Shown here: piece by piece, positions 12,267-21,697 of the stretch
Position numbering within the stretch: the stretch's first letter is position 1
Layout: each line of letters opens with the position of its first letter
Assembly (NCBI RefSeq): GCF_900188105.1
Contig: NZ_FZNP01000001.1
Span: 248,001-312,000, forward strand
Source of the DNA: Actinomadura mexicana
Lineage (GTDB): Bacteria > Actinomycetota > Actinomycetes > Streptosporangiales > Streptosporangiaceae
Length of the DNA: 64,000 nt
Direction of reading: 5' to 3'
The notes under the pieces: generated by a model
Seen by the model: the letters and a program-made list of their open reading frames with translations, nothing else
Told to the model about the DNA's origin: nothing
Database searches by the model: none
Made by a program: the position numbers and the translations under genes

Positions 12267-12820
12267 CCTGTCGCCGCCACCCCTGCGACCCGCTGCGATC
12301 ACCCGTCCAGCCGCCGCTCGGGCCACATAAACCCGGCGGTACCTGGAACGCCGCCACGCAAGCGGTTGTCGGCCATCCAACCGCTGGCCGGGTCACCGTG
12401 TGGCTCCGGCGCCCGCACCGGAACGACTCGGCCGCGGACACCTGCGCGGCGAATCTGATGATCAATCCGTGCAGGTCATCGCCTCGCCGCCCCGCCACCG
12501 GACGGCACAGCCCGGCGCTGCCGTGTCGTCCGGGTCTGGCTCAGTGCGGGCGTTGAGGATGACGGCGGATTGGCGGGCCAGGTCGGAAGTATGTGGAGCC
12601 TCTGACGGGGAAGGGACGTTGTGAGAGACCAACCGCCCTACTGGGGATTTTTTGATGCCCGAGGCTGCCACTCCGTTTACGATCAAGCATTGGTCTGCGG
12701 CCACGGGTCCGCCGCCGGAAGAGACTCAGTGAACTACCCTGGTCGCCAAAACATCTGGAGAACTGCGCTGAAATCCTGCCGAAGCGTTCCAGCGCGCCCT
12801 AGCCATACTATGGAGGATGC
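12267..12820. other. Region without a convincing gene
   Basis: Short ORFs on both strands show no recognisable family and no ribosome binding site. The sequence is probably decayed element end plus the promoter of the EACC1/caspase pair. A T-run near 12648 follows GC-rich sequence but I see no clear hairpin. Confidence 0.5.
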
Positions 12821-13163
12821 ATGGACGTGCGATTCTCGATCACGGGAAGCGACCGTGCGCCGGAGCTCGAATCGCTCGCTGACTGGCTCAGAGGAGAACC
12901 AGACCTTGCGGGCCGGGTTCGATTGGACGCGCCACGACCGCGCCCTGGCGAGATGGGATCGGGCGGTCGACACCGTGATAGTGGCGCTCGGGTCGGGCGG
13001 TGCCGTGTCCCTTCTCGTGGACTCACTCAAGGTGTGGCTGACCCAGCCACGCCGATCTGATATCCGTCTGGTCATCCAGCGCGAGCAGGATCAGAAGATC
13101 GAGATCGACGCACAGCGTGTGGCCCGCGAGGACGTCGAAGGCCTCCTCCGTGAAGCGCTCTAG
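12821..13163 (+). pseudogene. Effector-associated constant component EACC1-like gene, with apparent frameshift
   Basis: GGAGG (12811-12815) precedes ATG 12821. The first frame reads M-D-V-R-F-S-I, then D-W-L-R, then R-P-R-P-G-E-M to about 12955. The rest of the domain continues one base later in the next frame as D-T-V-I-V-A-L-G-S-G-G-A and ends L-L-R-E-A-L with TAG at 13161-13163. Together these make a 113-residue protein matching EACC1 adaptors of actinobacterial conflict systems (a small beta-rich domain followed by a glycine-rich turn and S-x-x-V-W-L). The single extra base near 12956 is a real mutation, a sequencing error or programmed slippage; the sequence alone cannot say. It lies 21 bases before the caspase gene. 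Confidence 0.7.
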
Positions 13164-13184
13164 GCGGAGCGGCCGGAGTAGGCG

Positions 13185-14819
13185 ATGCGGCTGCCCGATC
13201 CCGACCGGTCACGTCTCGTCCTGCTAGGCACCACGCGCTATGCCGATGAGCGCCTGCCAGATTTGCCCGCCGTCGGGCAATCACTGGCGGACCTGGCCCG
13301 TGTACTCACCGACCCCAGGAACGGGATCGTCCCCGCAGACAACTGCACCACTGTCGTTGACGAGGGCGACATCCGTCGGCTCGGCCGCACACTCAGATCG
13401 TCAATGTCGCAAGCCGAGGATCTACTTCTCGTTTACTACGCCGGACACGGCCTTGTTGGCGGAAAGCGCCATGAGTTGTACCTCGCTCTGCCTGACAGCG
13501 AGTGGGACTCCCCCGAGTTCAACGCCCTCGAATACGAGAAACTTCGCAATGCGATCCTCGACAGCCCAGCCTCCAGCAAGGTCGTCATATTGGATTGCTG
13601 CTTCTCTGGCCGAGTACTGGCGGAGTTGATGTCCGATCCTGTCACGTCGGTGCTTGGACAGATCGACGTCCAGGGGACCTACGTGCTCACCTCCGCCCAG
13701 CGTGACCAGGTCGCCCTCGCCCTACCTGGTGAGAAGCACACGGCCTTCACCGGACGGCTCCTCAGCATGCTCGAGACCGGCATCGAGGACGGGCCCGAGT
13801 TTCTCACCATCGAGTCCCTCTATCAACGGCTACGCGCCGTCATGAAGGCCGAAGGCCTACCCACCCCCGAAAAGCGCGCAACCCGGACCGCCGAACTCAT
13901 TGCGCTCACCCGGAACCGAATACCCCCTGCTGCCGAGACGCCGCACTCTCACAAGTCGAAAGCGGTGGAGTCGGAGCAATTGGAGACGGCCTGGGATCCG
14001 TTTCGCCGGGATCGTGGCAATGTCGAGAACGAGTACACGTCGTTCGAGGCCCATCGTCGGCTCTACTGGATCATCACGGCGTTGTGGGGAGTGCTCGGAG
14101 CCGGCCTGATCGCCAGCTCGTTTCTTCCGGACATCGCGCTCGGCTGGAGAGCCGCGCTCAGCGTGGCCAGCACTATCGTGCTGCTGCTTTGCGTCGGGTT
14201 CTTCGGCATGGCCAGGAGGCCGCTGCGGCTGGAAATCGGGCGGCAGGGTGTTCAACTTTTCGCGCGGAGCGGCACATCTTGGCTGCCCTGGACAGTTCTC
14301 GACAAGGTGACGATCGAGCGCATCGGCGGAGTCCATCACATAGTCGCCATGTTGGAGGAAGCTGAAATTTTTCCCGATTTCGACACCTTCGGCGGCGGCC
14401 CTAGGTACCTGGAGCAAACCGGAAGGCTGGACGTCTGCCCGATCAGCGTCCTTCGCGCTGGCCGACACGACGTTGCTCGTGCGCTGTTCACTTACGGTGG
14501 CGGCCGTTATAGCGCGGGCGCCCCGTCCCGTCCGCCGATCGATATGTCCGGCGAGCGCTGGGACGACGTCCTGGCCACTGCGAGAGCGGTCGAGCAAGAT
14601 AGGTGCCAGCGCGCGGTCGACCGGCGCTTCACTGACCGCGAGCAGGCGGCCGTGGCGAGAGACGCCTTGATGCGCGAGCTAGCGGTCTTCCGCGGTGAAG
14701 AGGCGACACCGCATGTCCGCCCCTGGGTATGGACCACACGCTCAGGCGGAGGGCCGCTCACCGAGCACGGTCGGCAGACTGGCGTTGAGTTGCGCCTGTC
14801 GTACTACAAGGAACTCTAG
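13185..14819 (+). CDS. Caspase-like (peptidase C14) protein with two membrane helices, probable conflict effector
   Basis: This 544-residue protein has an N-terminal caspase domain (about 8-250). The histidine lies in L-V-Y-Y-A-G-H-G (His 88) and the cysteine in V-I-L-D-C-C-F-S-G (Cys 139 most likely). Around residues 285-345 there are two membrane helices, followed by a charged C-terminal domain with no family I recognise. GGAG lies upstream of ATG 13185. Pairing with EACC1 is the arrangement known for NTPase/caspase-centred actinobacterial conflict systems, in which EACC1 recruits an effector; cell death or defence is therefore likely. No NTPase signalling partner is visible here, so the module may be incomplete. 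Confidence 0.85.
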   Translation: MRLPDPDRSRLVLLGTTRYADERLPDLPAVGQSLADLARVLTDPRNGIVPADNCTTVVDEGDIRRLGRTLRSSMSQAEDLLLVYYAGHGLVGGKRHELYLALPDSEWDSPEFNALEYEKLRNAILDSPASSKVVILDCCFSGRVLAELMSDPVTSVLGQIDVQGTYVLTSAQRDQVALALPGEKHTAFTGRLLSMLETGIEDGPEFLTIESLYQRLRAVMKAEGLPTPEKRATRTAELIALTRNRIPPAAETPHSHKSKAVESEQLETAWDPFRRDRGNVENEYTSFEAHRRLYWIITALWGVLGAGLIASSFLPDIALGWRAALSVASTIVLLLCVGFFGMARRPLRLEIGRQGVQLFARSGTSWLPWTVLDKVTIERIGGVHHIVAMLEEAEIFPDFDTFGGGPRYLEQTGRLDVCPISVLRAGRHDVARALFTYGGGRYSAGAPSRPPIDMSGERWDDVLATARAVEQDRCQRAVDRRFTDREQAAVARDALMRELAVFRGEEATPHVRPWVWTTRSGGGPLTEHGRQTGVELRLSYYKEL

Positions 14820-14901
14820 ATTCTGCGAATATGCGCCATCACTTATACTCCCTAAGCCGCATATGCCTCCCGCGCTGCTATGGCGTCATCGACAGGTGAC
14901 T

Positions 14902-15168
14902 TCAGTGCAGGAACCTGTGCTCGTCAGGGGCTTGCCGCCGGGCCAGATCCTTGATCTTGGCTTTGGCCGCCGCGACATGCGTCTGATGCTCGTCCACGTG
15001 CTCGCCGTCCATTCGGGCGAGAAGCGCCTGCAAGCGCTCGCGACGGTGGGTGCCGAAGATCTCACGGTTGAAGAACTCGTTCAGCCCCTCCATCAGCGGC
15101 TCTTCCCGCACCTGGATCACGGCGGGATGCCCACCGGGCAGGTACGCAACGGGGGGAACCTCAGCCAT
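14902..15168 (-). pseudogene. Serine site-specific recombinase, C-terminal fragment
   Basis: The 88-residue ORF reads H-P-A-V-I-Q-V-R-E-E-P-L, then F-F-N-R-E-I-F-G-T-H-R-R-E, then a basic coiled-coil tail. This is the pattern at the end of large serine recombinases of actinobacterial elements. The catalytic resolvase domain is absent, so it is a remnant. It lies between the caspase gene and the membrane protein and supports mobile-element origin of the region. Confidence 0.6.
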
Positions 15169-15181
15169 CCCCCATGCAGCT

Positions 15182-17515
15182 CTATACCCTCCTTGGCGAC
15201 AGGCTGCGTGCTAGGTGACGTGCCATCTGGCTGTACTGGCCACTGTCAAAGAGGAGCCAGATGCCGATCACCAGGGTGATCAGGGGCGCGGTGAACATTA
15301 CCGCGGCGATCCGGTTCTGGTTACGGGTGTGCGCGCCGAGCGCTCTGATGAACTCCTCGGAGTGCTCGCTGGGGATGGGCCGGGTGCGATAGGTCCTCTG
15401 GGTACGCAGGTCGAGCCTGAACCTGCGCCAGGACCGGTCGCCCATACTCTCAAGTACCTGGGAGGCGGCATCCGCGGACAGGAGCCTCCTCGCCTCGATC
15501 TCCGGCCAGTTCCGGTTCGCGCTCATGACCCAGCCACAGCCGGCCGCGAACAGAAGGGCGGGCGGCACGGACAGTTTGAGGCCGTCCCACACCCCTAGAT
15601 TGTTGATCATGTACTCGGTGGGGAGGATGAGGATCAGAACGATCGCGGCGATGATGAGGGCGTCCTGGAATAGGTTTCTCCACGGCGGCAGTTCCGTGAG
15701 GTGGCGCTGCCCGCGCCCGGCGGCTCCGCCAAAAAACGTGACTAGGGCGATCATTAACGACACTGCGACCAGAGCGAGGAGAAGGGCCTGCACCAGCCCT
15801 CGGCTGCCACCATCGGTTCGGGTGCCTGCGGTCAGGATCCACAGGACGGTGCTGCTGGTCAGCAACGCCAGGCTTAGCGTTGGCACCAGGTCGAGCGGGC
15901 CGAAAACCCGTCCCTGAAGCAGCCAGAGGTTGTTGACGAGGCTGTTCAGGGTCCAGGCTGCGGCGACCAGTGCGGCGGCGAACGCCGTCGGCGTGACCAG
16001 CGCCGTGGCCGTTTGCCGCCCGGCGTCTGCCAGCAACAGCGCGCTCAACGCCAGCGATGCGGCCACGGTCGCGGTCCACACGGCCCATCGCGGCCCCTGG
16101 GCGGTGGCCTTTGACGCAACGGCGAAGATCGCGACTGCGAAGACGACGCACAGGATGGCCGCGACGCACACCACCAAGTCGTGCCGACTGAGCGGTGCGG
16201 AGGCGGGAAGCGCAATCCCCGGGTTTGAGGCCAGGGCGAGAGCGAGGGTGGCCATCAGCGACCCGAGTGCGAAAAGGCCGATGAGCACCAAGGCCAGAGT
16301 CGACCGCCCGACCTGGTTCGGGGTGAGGCGCTCGCTGTGCTCGGAGGCCTCCTTGGGGACGCCGAGGATTAACTCGCTGTATTCCTTCATGCCCTTGGTC
16401 GCTCCGGTCAGCACGAAACCGACGGTCACCGCGAGCCCCGGCGCCCAGGCCGCGACAGTGGCGGGGGCCGCAGCGAACCACGCGGCGGTGGCGGCAACGG
16501 CGAAGACCCCGACGCACAGAACGTTGAACATCAAGGCGCCTTTCGCTTCGCGCCCCAGAAACCCGATCATGTGCGCGGTGAGCAGAAGAACGGCACCGAC
16601 GGCGGTCTGCGCAGTCGCAGCCGCGTCATGGCGCGCGAGTTCCTGCGACAGCAACACCCAGGCGGCACCACAGATAGCCGCCGTCGTGAGGCCTCCGATC
16701 AATCGGTCCACCAGCGTCACCGAACTGCTCGCCGCTAGCAGCAGCAAATCGAAGAGGAGTGCCAGCGCGGCGGTGGTGAGCGCTGCTGCCACGGCGACGA
16801 TGACGGGTACGCTGTACGGTCCTGGACCCACGACGAAGGCGGACCCGGCCCCCGCGGCCGCGAGCCCGACCAGCGCGGGGCGCAGCAGGATTCGCCATGA
16901 TCGCCCCAGTGCCAGGACCGTCAGTCCTCCGGTCAGCGCCAGGGCGACTGCGGCGAGCGCCAGCGAGCTTCCCGAGGCCAGCCCAATGGAGGCCGCGGTG
17001 CTGTCATGGACAACCAGGACAAGGTAGGTACCGACCGTCATGAACGGAACCGGCGCGTACGGCCCGGCCACGGGCGCCGTGCCGCTTCTGTGTCGCTCAG
17101 CGCGAACGCGTGCGATGGCGAGCACGGTCAGCGCGGCGGCCAGAGCGGACATCACCACGAAATAGACCGCGTGCCACCATCCGGCAGCCGTGAAATAACC
17201 GGGGCGGGGAAGGGTCCAGTTGACTCGCGGATGGAGGTCGCCGAGCCAAATCGCCTGGACCGCGACGGCGGCGGCCCCGGCCATCCCCGCGGCGGCCACC
17301 GTCAACGCCCTCTCATTGAACGCCGGGGCACGCGATCTGATGACCCCGACGATCACGAGTATGGTCGCCGGGATGAGGAGCGTGTCGCCCAGATAGGCGC
17401 TGGGGAAAGCGTTCAGGCCGGGAACTCCTGGCGCCGGCTCGACGAAGACTGCCCACACGGGGAGCACAAGCCCGGCCAGCAGTACCAAGGCGGGAACCAG
17501 CAACCATCGCCTCAT
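15182..17515 (-). CDS. Large polytopic membrane protein of unknown function
   Basis: The 777-residue protein is hydrophobic throughout, with roughly 16-18 predicted membrane helices. A short cytoplasmic-looking loop carries K-E-Y-S-E-L-I-L-G near residue 375, and an amphipathic basic segment precedes the last helix. I recognise no family. The ATG at 17515 overlaps by ATGA the stop of a short upstream frame (17512-17703), so translation is probably coupled to that frame. It sits with the EACC1/caspase genes inside the tRNA-bounded segment, in opposite orientation. Transporter motifs are not evident, so a membrane-acting conflict component is only a guess. Confidence 0.75.
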   Translation of the reverse strand: MRRWLLVPALVLLAGLVLPVWAVFVEPAPGVPGLNAFPSAYLGDTLLIPATILVIVGVIRSRAPAFNERALTVAAAGMAGAAAVAVQAIWLGDLHPRVNWTLPRPGYFTAAGWWHAVYFVVMSALAAALTVLAIARVRAERHRSGTAPVAGPYAPVPFMTVGTYLVLVVHDSTAASIGLASGSSLALAAVALALTGGLTVLALGRSWRILLRPALVGLAAAGAGSAFVVGPGPYSVPVIVAVAAALTTAALALLFDLLLLAASSSVTLVDRLIGGLTTAAICGAAWVLLSQELARHDAAATAQTAVGAVLLLTAHMIGFLGREAKGALMFNVLCVGVFAVAATAAWFAAAPATVAAWAPGLAVTVGFVLTGATKGMKEYSELILGVPKEASEHSERLTPNQVGRSTLALVLIGLFALGSLMATLALALASNPGIALPASAPLSRHDLVVCVAAILCVVFAVAIFAVASKATAQGPRWAVWTATVAASLALSALLLADAGRQTATALVTPTAFAAALVAAAWTLNSLVNNLWLLQGRVFGPLDLVPTLSLALLTSSTVLWILTAGTRTDGGSRGLVQALLLALVAVSLMIALVTFFGGAAGRGQRHLTELPPWRNLFQDALIIAAIVLILILPTEYMINNLGVWDGLKLSVPPALLFAAGCGWVMSANRNWPEIEARRLLSADAASQVLESMGDRSWRRFRLDLRTQRTYRTRPIPSEHSEEFIRALGAHTRNQNRIAAVMFTAPLITLVIGIWLLFDSGQYSQMARHLARSLSPRRV

Positions 17516-17703
17516 GGATTCCCACCCAGTGAGCTGCCGCGCTCCTTGCGGTTCATGACTGCCTCCTCATCGGGCGAGCGCCCCCGAACCGTCGGCCGAA
17601 GACCGAATCGATCGGACAGGAGCCTGATGGTCTGGATGAGTTGGACGTCGTCCTCTGCCCAGTCGATGGCCAAAGGGCCAGTCCTATAGCGGCCGAGCTC
17701 CGA
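17512..17703 (-). pseudogene. Short upstream frame, probably the 3' end of a truncated gene
   Basis: An open frame of 63 residues ends at the TGA overlapping the membrane-protein ATG. It reads naturally (A-I-D-W-A-E-D-D-V-Q-L, then R-L-L-S-D-R-F-G-L-R-P). It has only one internal ATG (17556), which has a strong GAGGAGG 7 bases upstream and would make a 14-residue peptide. Either it is the tail of a gene lost upstream, or the 14-codon ORF is a coupling leader. No family recognised. Confidence 0.4.
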
Positions 17704-18495
17704 TCAGTACTGTGCTCGACTAGCCACCGTCCAGCCCGCTGCACGCGCGCTCGGGTGCGCAACGCAACGCCGGCGATGTGCTCGTTGTGGTGGATGGGAC
17801 TTCGGCTTCCTGAAAGGCCCAGACCAGGTCAATGGGCAGTGCGGTGGAGATCGGCGAAGTGGGGGTTAAGGATGGCGGCGTCAGCCCGCGCTGACACCGG
17901 CGCGCTCCCTGACCGCGGGGACGAGCCCGGCTGGAAGAACTCCGCGGACCGGGCGAACGCGACGACGAGCTTACGAACAACAAGATCAGCCGCTCACGCG
18001 GCATCAACTCCCGTTCTGCTGGGCGCACGAAAAACGTTCACTGAAGCATCAGGTCTATGACCTGGCGCCTTGCGTTTCTCTGGCCATGGAGCCACTTGAT
18101 GACCTCCAAAAAACTGCAAATCAGAAGCATGGGGGGCTCAGGTCCCCGGTTTGGTTGACAGAGAGGCGAATGCCGCCTTCGGGAAGCCCTTCGTCCGTCG
18201 ACCACCTCACCAACGAGCAGGTCCGCAGCGCGACCGTCAAGCTCGTGCCCCGCTGAGCGGGTCCGCGTGGTCACGGTCCCTCCGCCAACACAAACCCCCG
18301 TGCACCATGATCGTTAATGGGCGAGGCGCTCGGCCGTGACAAGTAGCAGGCATCGGCACGGAACGACACGCGAACCGGGATCGATGGAGGCGAGGCGACG
18401 CGTTCTGACCATGACCGAGCGCTATGCGACCCGTGGGACGCTTGTTCTCCGGATGGCCGAGGCGTCAAGCTGTGAGCCGAGGAGAGGGGGCGGCG
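17704..18495. other. Region without a convincing gene
   Basis: Several short overlapping ORFs occur on both strands but none has a family signature, a sensible start or consistent codon bias. The sequence is probably decayed. The zwf promoter should lie in the last 200 bases. Confidence 0.5.
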
Positions 18496-19866
18496 ATGGA
18501 GCGGGCCGACGCGATGGTGCTGTTCGGGATCACCGGGAATCTGGCGTACAAGATGCTGCTGCCGGCGTTGTACCAGCTGACGGCGGACGGGGTGCTGGAC
18601 CAGCCGATCGTGGGGGTCGCCAAGACCGACCTCGACCTGGCCGGGCTGCGAAGTCGGGCCCGTGAGGCCTGCGAGGCCAAGCACGACAAGGTGGACGACG
18701 CGGCGTTCGAGAAGTTCGCCGGGAACCTCCGGCTCGTCGCCGGTGACTACACCGACGGCGCCACCTTCGATGCGATCCGTGGCGAGGTCGGCGATGCGGG
18801 ATTCCTCACTCACTATCTTGCGGTTCCTCCTTCGCTGTTCGCGACGGTCGCCGAGGGCCTGGCCAAGGTCGACCTGAACAGGAACGCCCGGATGGTCGTC
18901 GAAAAGCCGTTCGGCAACGACCTGGAGTCGGCGCGGGCGTTGAACGCCGAGTTGCTGAAGTTCTTCGACGAGGACCATCTGAGGCGCGTCGACCACTTCC
19001 TCGGCAAGGAGCCGATCGAGGACCTGCTGATGTTCCGGTTCGAGAACATGCTCCTGGAACCGATCTGGAACCGTCACTACGTCGACAACGTGCAGATCAC
19101 GATGGCCGAGGACTTCGACGTCGCCGACCGCGGCTCGTTCTACGACGCCAACGGCACGATCCGCGATGTCGTCCAGAACCACCTTCTGCAGATCCTCGCA
19201 CTCCTGGCCATGGACACGCCGCCGTCGACCGACGCACGCGCTTTCATCGACGAGAAATGGCGGGTTCTGCGCGCCGTCGAGGCCGTTGCACCCGGCGATA
19301 TCGTCCGCGGCCAGTACGACGGCTACCTCGCCACCGAAGGCGTCCGTGAGGGTTCGACCACCGAGACCTACGCTGCGCTGTGCCTGCGCATCAACAACTG
19401 GCGCTGGGCCGACGTCCCGTTCTACATCCGCTCCGGTAAAGCACTGGGCACCACCGATCTGGAAGTGGTCGCCCAACTCCGCACCCCGCCCATCAGCTTC
19501 TTCGACGGCGCCCCAGAGCCCAATCTGATCCGCTTCCGCATCCAGCCCGATGCGGGGGTCACATTCGACCTGCTCGCCAAGGTCCCTGGACGCGGCAGCA
19601 CCCGGCGAGTCCCGCTCAGCGTGGATTTCACCAAGGTCCTGGGCCCGATGGAAGCGGCCTACCAGCGCATCCTTACCGACGCGATGACCGGCGACCCCCG
19701 CCGCTTCGTCCGCTTCGACCTGGCCGAAGAATCCTGGCGCATCATCCAGCCCGTCCTCGACCTCCCCACCCAGCCCCTCCCCTACGCCAAAGGAACCTGG
19801 GGGCCGGACGAAGCCACCAACTTCGTCCCCGGCGGCTGGCACGAAATCTCCACCACCTTCGACTGA
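18496..19866 (+). CDS. zwf: Glucose-6-phosphate dehydrogenase, accessory paralogue
   Basis: This 456-residue enzyme oxidises glucose 6-phosphate to 6-phosphogluconolactone with NAD(P)+. Visible motifs are the nucleotide-binding G-I-T-G-N-L-A (11-17), V-E-K-P-F-G (135-140), substrate/active-site R-V-D-H-F-L-G-K-E (164-172) and the later D-V-V-Q-N-H. The canonical G-A-S-G-D-L is replaced by G-I-T-G-N-L and D-H-Y-L by D-H-F-L, so it is a divergent subtype. I chose ATG 18496, preceded by GGAG and starting at the family N-terminus. Its place inside a tRNA-bounded element without other pentose-phosphate genes suggests an acquired second copy. Confidence 0.9.
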   Translation: MERADAMVLFGITGNLAYKMLLPALYQLTADGVLDQPIVGVAKTDLDLAGLRSRAREACEAKHDKVDDAAFEKFAGNLRLVAGDYTDGATFDAIRGEVGDAGFLTHYLAVPPSLFATVAEGLAKVDLNRNARMVVEKPFGNDLESARALNAELLKFFDEDHLRRVDHFLGKEPIEDLLMFRFENMLLEPIWNRHYVDNVQITMAEDFDVADRGSFYDANGTIRDVVQNHLLQILALLAMDTPPSTDARAFIDEKWRVLRAVEAVAPGDIVRGQYDGYLATEGVREGSTTETYAALCLRINNWRWADVPFYIRSGKALGTTDLEVVAQLRTPPISFFDGAPEPNLIRFRIQPDAGVTFDLLAKVPGRGSTRRVPLSVDFTKVLGPMEAAYQRILTDAMTGDPRRFVRFDLAEESWRIIQPVLDLPTQPLPYAKGTWGPDEATNFVPGGWHEISTTFD

Positions 19867-20320
19867 CGCGTACGGGCCTGGATGGGGGCCCGAGGGTGGC
19901 GACAACGACGATGCAGAAAAGCCGCAAGACCGCCTCCCTCACCCGCGCCCAGTTAAACGCCGTGGCACGGTTCACCCCGACCAGCCAAACAGCACCCGAA
20001 ATGTTGCCGTTCTCCCAATCCAGCGCCTCGAAGAACCTCGGCCACGGATCCAGACGATCAGAAGACTGTGAACCGGGACGGGATCGTCAGGCGGGCGCCC
20101 GATGGGGCGACCGTGAGCGCCGGTCTGGGGCGGATCCCGTACTGGATTCGAACCGGCGGCAGATTAAGCGCAGCGTGTCGGTGGTGGAGAGGCAGAACCG
20201 GGCGAGTCGGTTCGGCTGAAGGTCGGCCCACCACCTGCTTGGCGTTCATGGCCGGTCGGTGTCCACTGGCGCACGGCGGCCTCCTCCGCGCTGACGTCGC
20301 AAAGCAACTCGGCACTGTAG
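19867..20320. other. Region without a convincing gene; one tRNA-like fragment
   Basis: No supported ORF. On the minus strand 20128-20170 reads like the 3' half of a tRNA (loop CTTAA, then TCTGC, then GGTTCGAATCC). The T-stem has one mismatch and one G-T pair, so it is not functional. It may be an old attachment-site remnant. Confidence 0.4.
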
Positions 20321-20503
20321 ATGTGCCACTGCTTCTCCACTCGGACCGAGGCGCGCATCAAGATCGCGACCTGGATCGCCGACTTCTACAACACCAGCAG
20401 AAGATACAGCGCCAACGACGGGCTCGCTCCGATTGCCTTCGAGCGTCAGATGGCAGAAGCACGGAAGGCGTCAACAACCCAACTCAGGGCCGAGGTGGCA
20501 TAA
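20321..20503 (+). pseudogene. IS3-family transposase (OrfB), C-terminal fragment
   Basis: The 60-residue frame reads T-R-T-E-A-R-I-K-I-A-T-W-I, then D-F-Y-N-T-S-R-R and A-N-D-G-L-A-P-I. This matches the conserved end of IS3-type transposases downstream of the catalytic glutamate. The DDE core and inverted repeats are missing. Confidence 0.75.
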
Positions 20504-20645
20504 CACCGTCTCCACGCTTTGGGGAATTGACAGGTAATCGATCGCGGACGCATCCTCGCCAACATCATCGAGCAGTACGAAGCGAATCGCTAACGCCCGG
20601 CGTGTTGCTGCCGACTCCTCCTCCGACTGCCTGGAAACTGAGGGG

Positions 20646-21053
20646 ATAGACGACTGGATCTCGCCGCTCTCGGGGCTGATCGGCGCGCTGGTCGGTGCCA
20701 GCGCCAGCTTCTTTGGTTCGCAACAGGTGCTGAAGAGGCAACTGCAAGCCGACCGTGAGGCCCGCGAAGAGGCCGAACGAACAGCGGTAGTGGCGTCTTT
20801 GTCAGAGGCTCTGACCGCTCTCTTGGACCACGCCGCCTTGATCCCCGAGCCGCACCAGGACAAGAACCCTGCCAAGGTCCCCCGCCACGCCAGGCCCAGA
20901 TACGCAGACGAGCAGACATGGAACGAGCAGTGGCAACCACTCGACGGGTCGGGGGAAGGAAGGTGGGGGAAGAACAGCGGCTACGCCGCTACCCCAACCA
21001 GAGGATGTCGAGGATGCGCAGCGTCTCTGCCTTCTCGTCCACCAGGAAGGTGA
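20646..21053 (+). pseudogene. Hypothetical membrane-anchored protein, probably truncated
   Basis: The open frame begins without a clear start codon. It has a short hydrophobic segment (L-I-G-A-L-V-G-A-S-A-S-F-F) followed by a charged coiled-coil stretch (R-Q-L-Q-A-D-R-E-A-R-E-E-A-E-R) and L-S-E-A-L-T-A-L. This is typical of small actinobacterial proteins with an N-terminal anchor and a helical cytoplasmic part. The last 65 bases overlap the convergent toxin gene, where the reading loses natural character, so the true 3' end is probably gone. Confidence 0.35.
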
Positions 21054-21246
21054 GCATGCCTTCGCCGCCGGCACCAAAGAAGGCGTGCCGGACCGCTGTC
21101 TGATCTGCCCGTTCCGGTACCGCGTCCCACGGAGCTTCGAGGAGCCGGAGGAGGCGTTCAAGGAGCGGCCCGTTGCGAACCTCCTCGGGGAGTCCGTTCA
21201 ACTCGTACAGCGCACGGCCGTGGAAGCCGTCGAAGCGGTACGTCAC
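20989..21246 (-). CDS. RelE/ParE-like toxin candidate
   Basis: The 85-residue protein reads V-T-Y-R-F-D-G, then L-P-E-E-V-R and ends A-V-R-H-A-F-F-G, M-L-T-F-L-V-D-E, L-D-I-L-W-L-G. This is the size and strand order of RelE/ParE-type toxins encoded after DUF6247-type proteins in actinomycetes. The GTG start (21246) overlaps the upstream gene stop by GTGA, so expression is coupled. Catalytic residues cannot be fixed by eye. It may be an mRNA interferase or gyrase poison. Confidence 0.6.
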   Translation of the reverse strand: MTYRFDGFHGRALYELNGLPEEVRNGPLLERLLRLLEAPWDAVPERADQTAVRHAFFGAGGEGMLTFLVDEKAETLRILDILWLG

Positions 21247-21542
21247 ACCCGGCCTTCCCAGCCCGGCGGGGTGTAGCGGACGAAGGTGTCTTCCCGGCCT
21301 TGCAGGGCGTCCTGCACAGCCTCTTCGTAGCCGGGACGGGCGTAGGCGATGGCCCGCAAGCGCCAGCGGCGAAGCAAGGTCTGGACCTGCTTGAAGCGCG
21401 CCAGGTCGTGCGCGGCGTCGAGCGCCTCGTCGTACTCGGCCCGGAACTGGCCGCGATGCGACGGCGGGAGCGCATCGAAGATCGCAGCCGGGTCCTCTCC
21501 GGGATCCCGCGATGCGGCCGGTTCCTCGGGCTGAGCGGTCAT
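21243..21542 (-). CDS. DUF6247-like protein, putative antitoxin
   Basis: This 99-residue acidic protein has G-E-D-P-A-A-I-F-D-A-L-P, then F-R-A-E-Y-D-E-A and L-R-R-W-R-L-R-A, the pattern of the DUF6247 family that commonly precedes a small RelE-like gene. The 3' end overlaps the toxin start (GTGA). A truncated second copy of its 5' two thirds, with the upstream region, lies at 33637-33846. Antitoxin function is inferred from context. Confidence 0.6.
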   Translation of the reverse strand: MTAQPEEPAASRDPGEDPAAIFDALPPSHRGQFRAEYDEALDAAHDLARFKQVQTLLRRWRLRAIAYARPGYEEAVQDALQGREDTFVRYTPPGWEGRV

Positions 21543-21587
21543 GATGCCAATCTACCCGTGTGCCGCACACGGGGACGGGACTCCCCC
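21379..21587. repeat. About 209-bp duplicated segment, copy 1 (antitoxin 5' part and upstream flank)
   Basis: Nearly identical (I count about ten differences) to 33637-33846. It covers the first about 55 codons of the DUF6247-like gene plus about 45 bases upstream. Confidence 0.85.
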
Positions 21588-21697
21588 AGCAGGGCCGTGA
21601 GCAAGATCCGGAGTATGTGCGGAATGATCTTGTAAGCGGTGACGAGTTGCCGAGGAGTGTGCGCAGGTGGGCCGGGACGCGGGGCCGTCGGAGAACC

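Noticed and set aside
11205..12380. Extended ORF reading through the tRNA on the minus strand
   Set aside because: The extra N-terminal part is the familiar artefact of translating a tRNA antisense (G-F-E-P-A-T-V-G). The true phosphotransferase starts at 11993.
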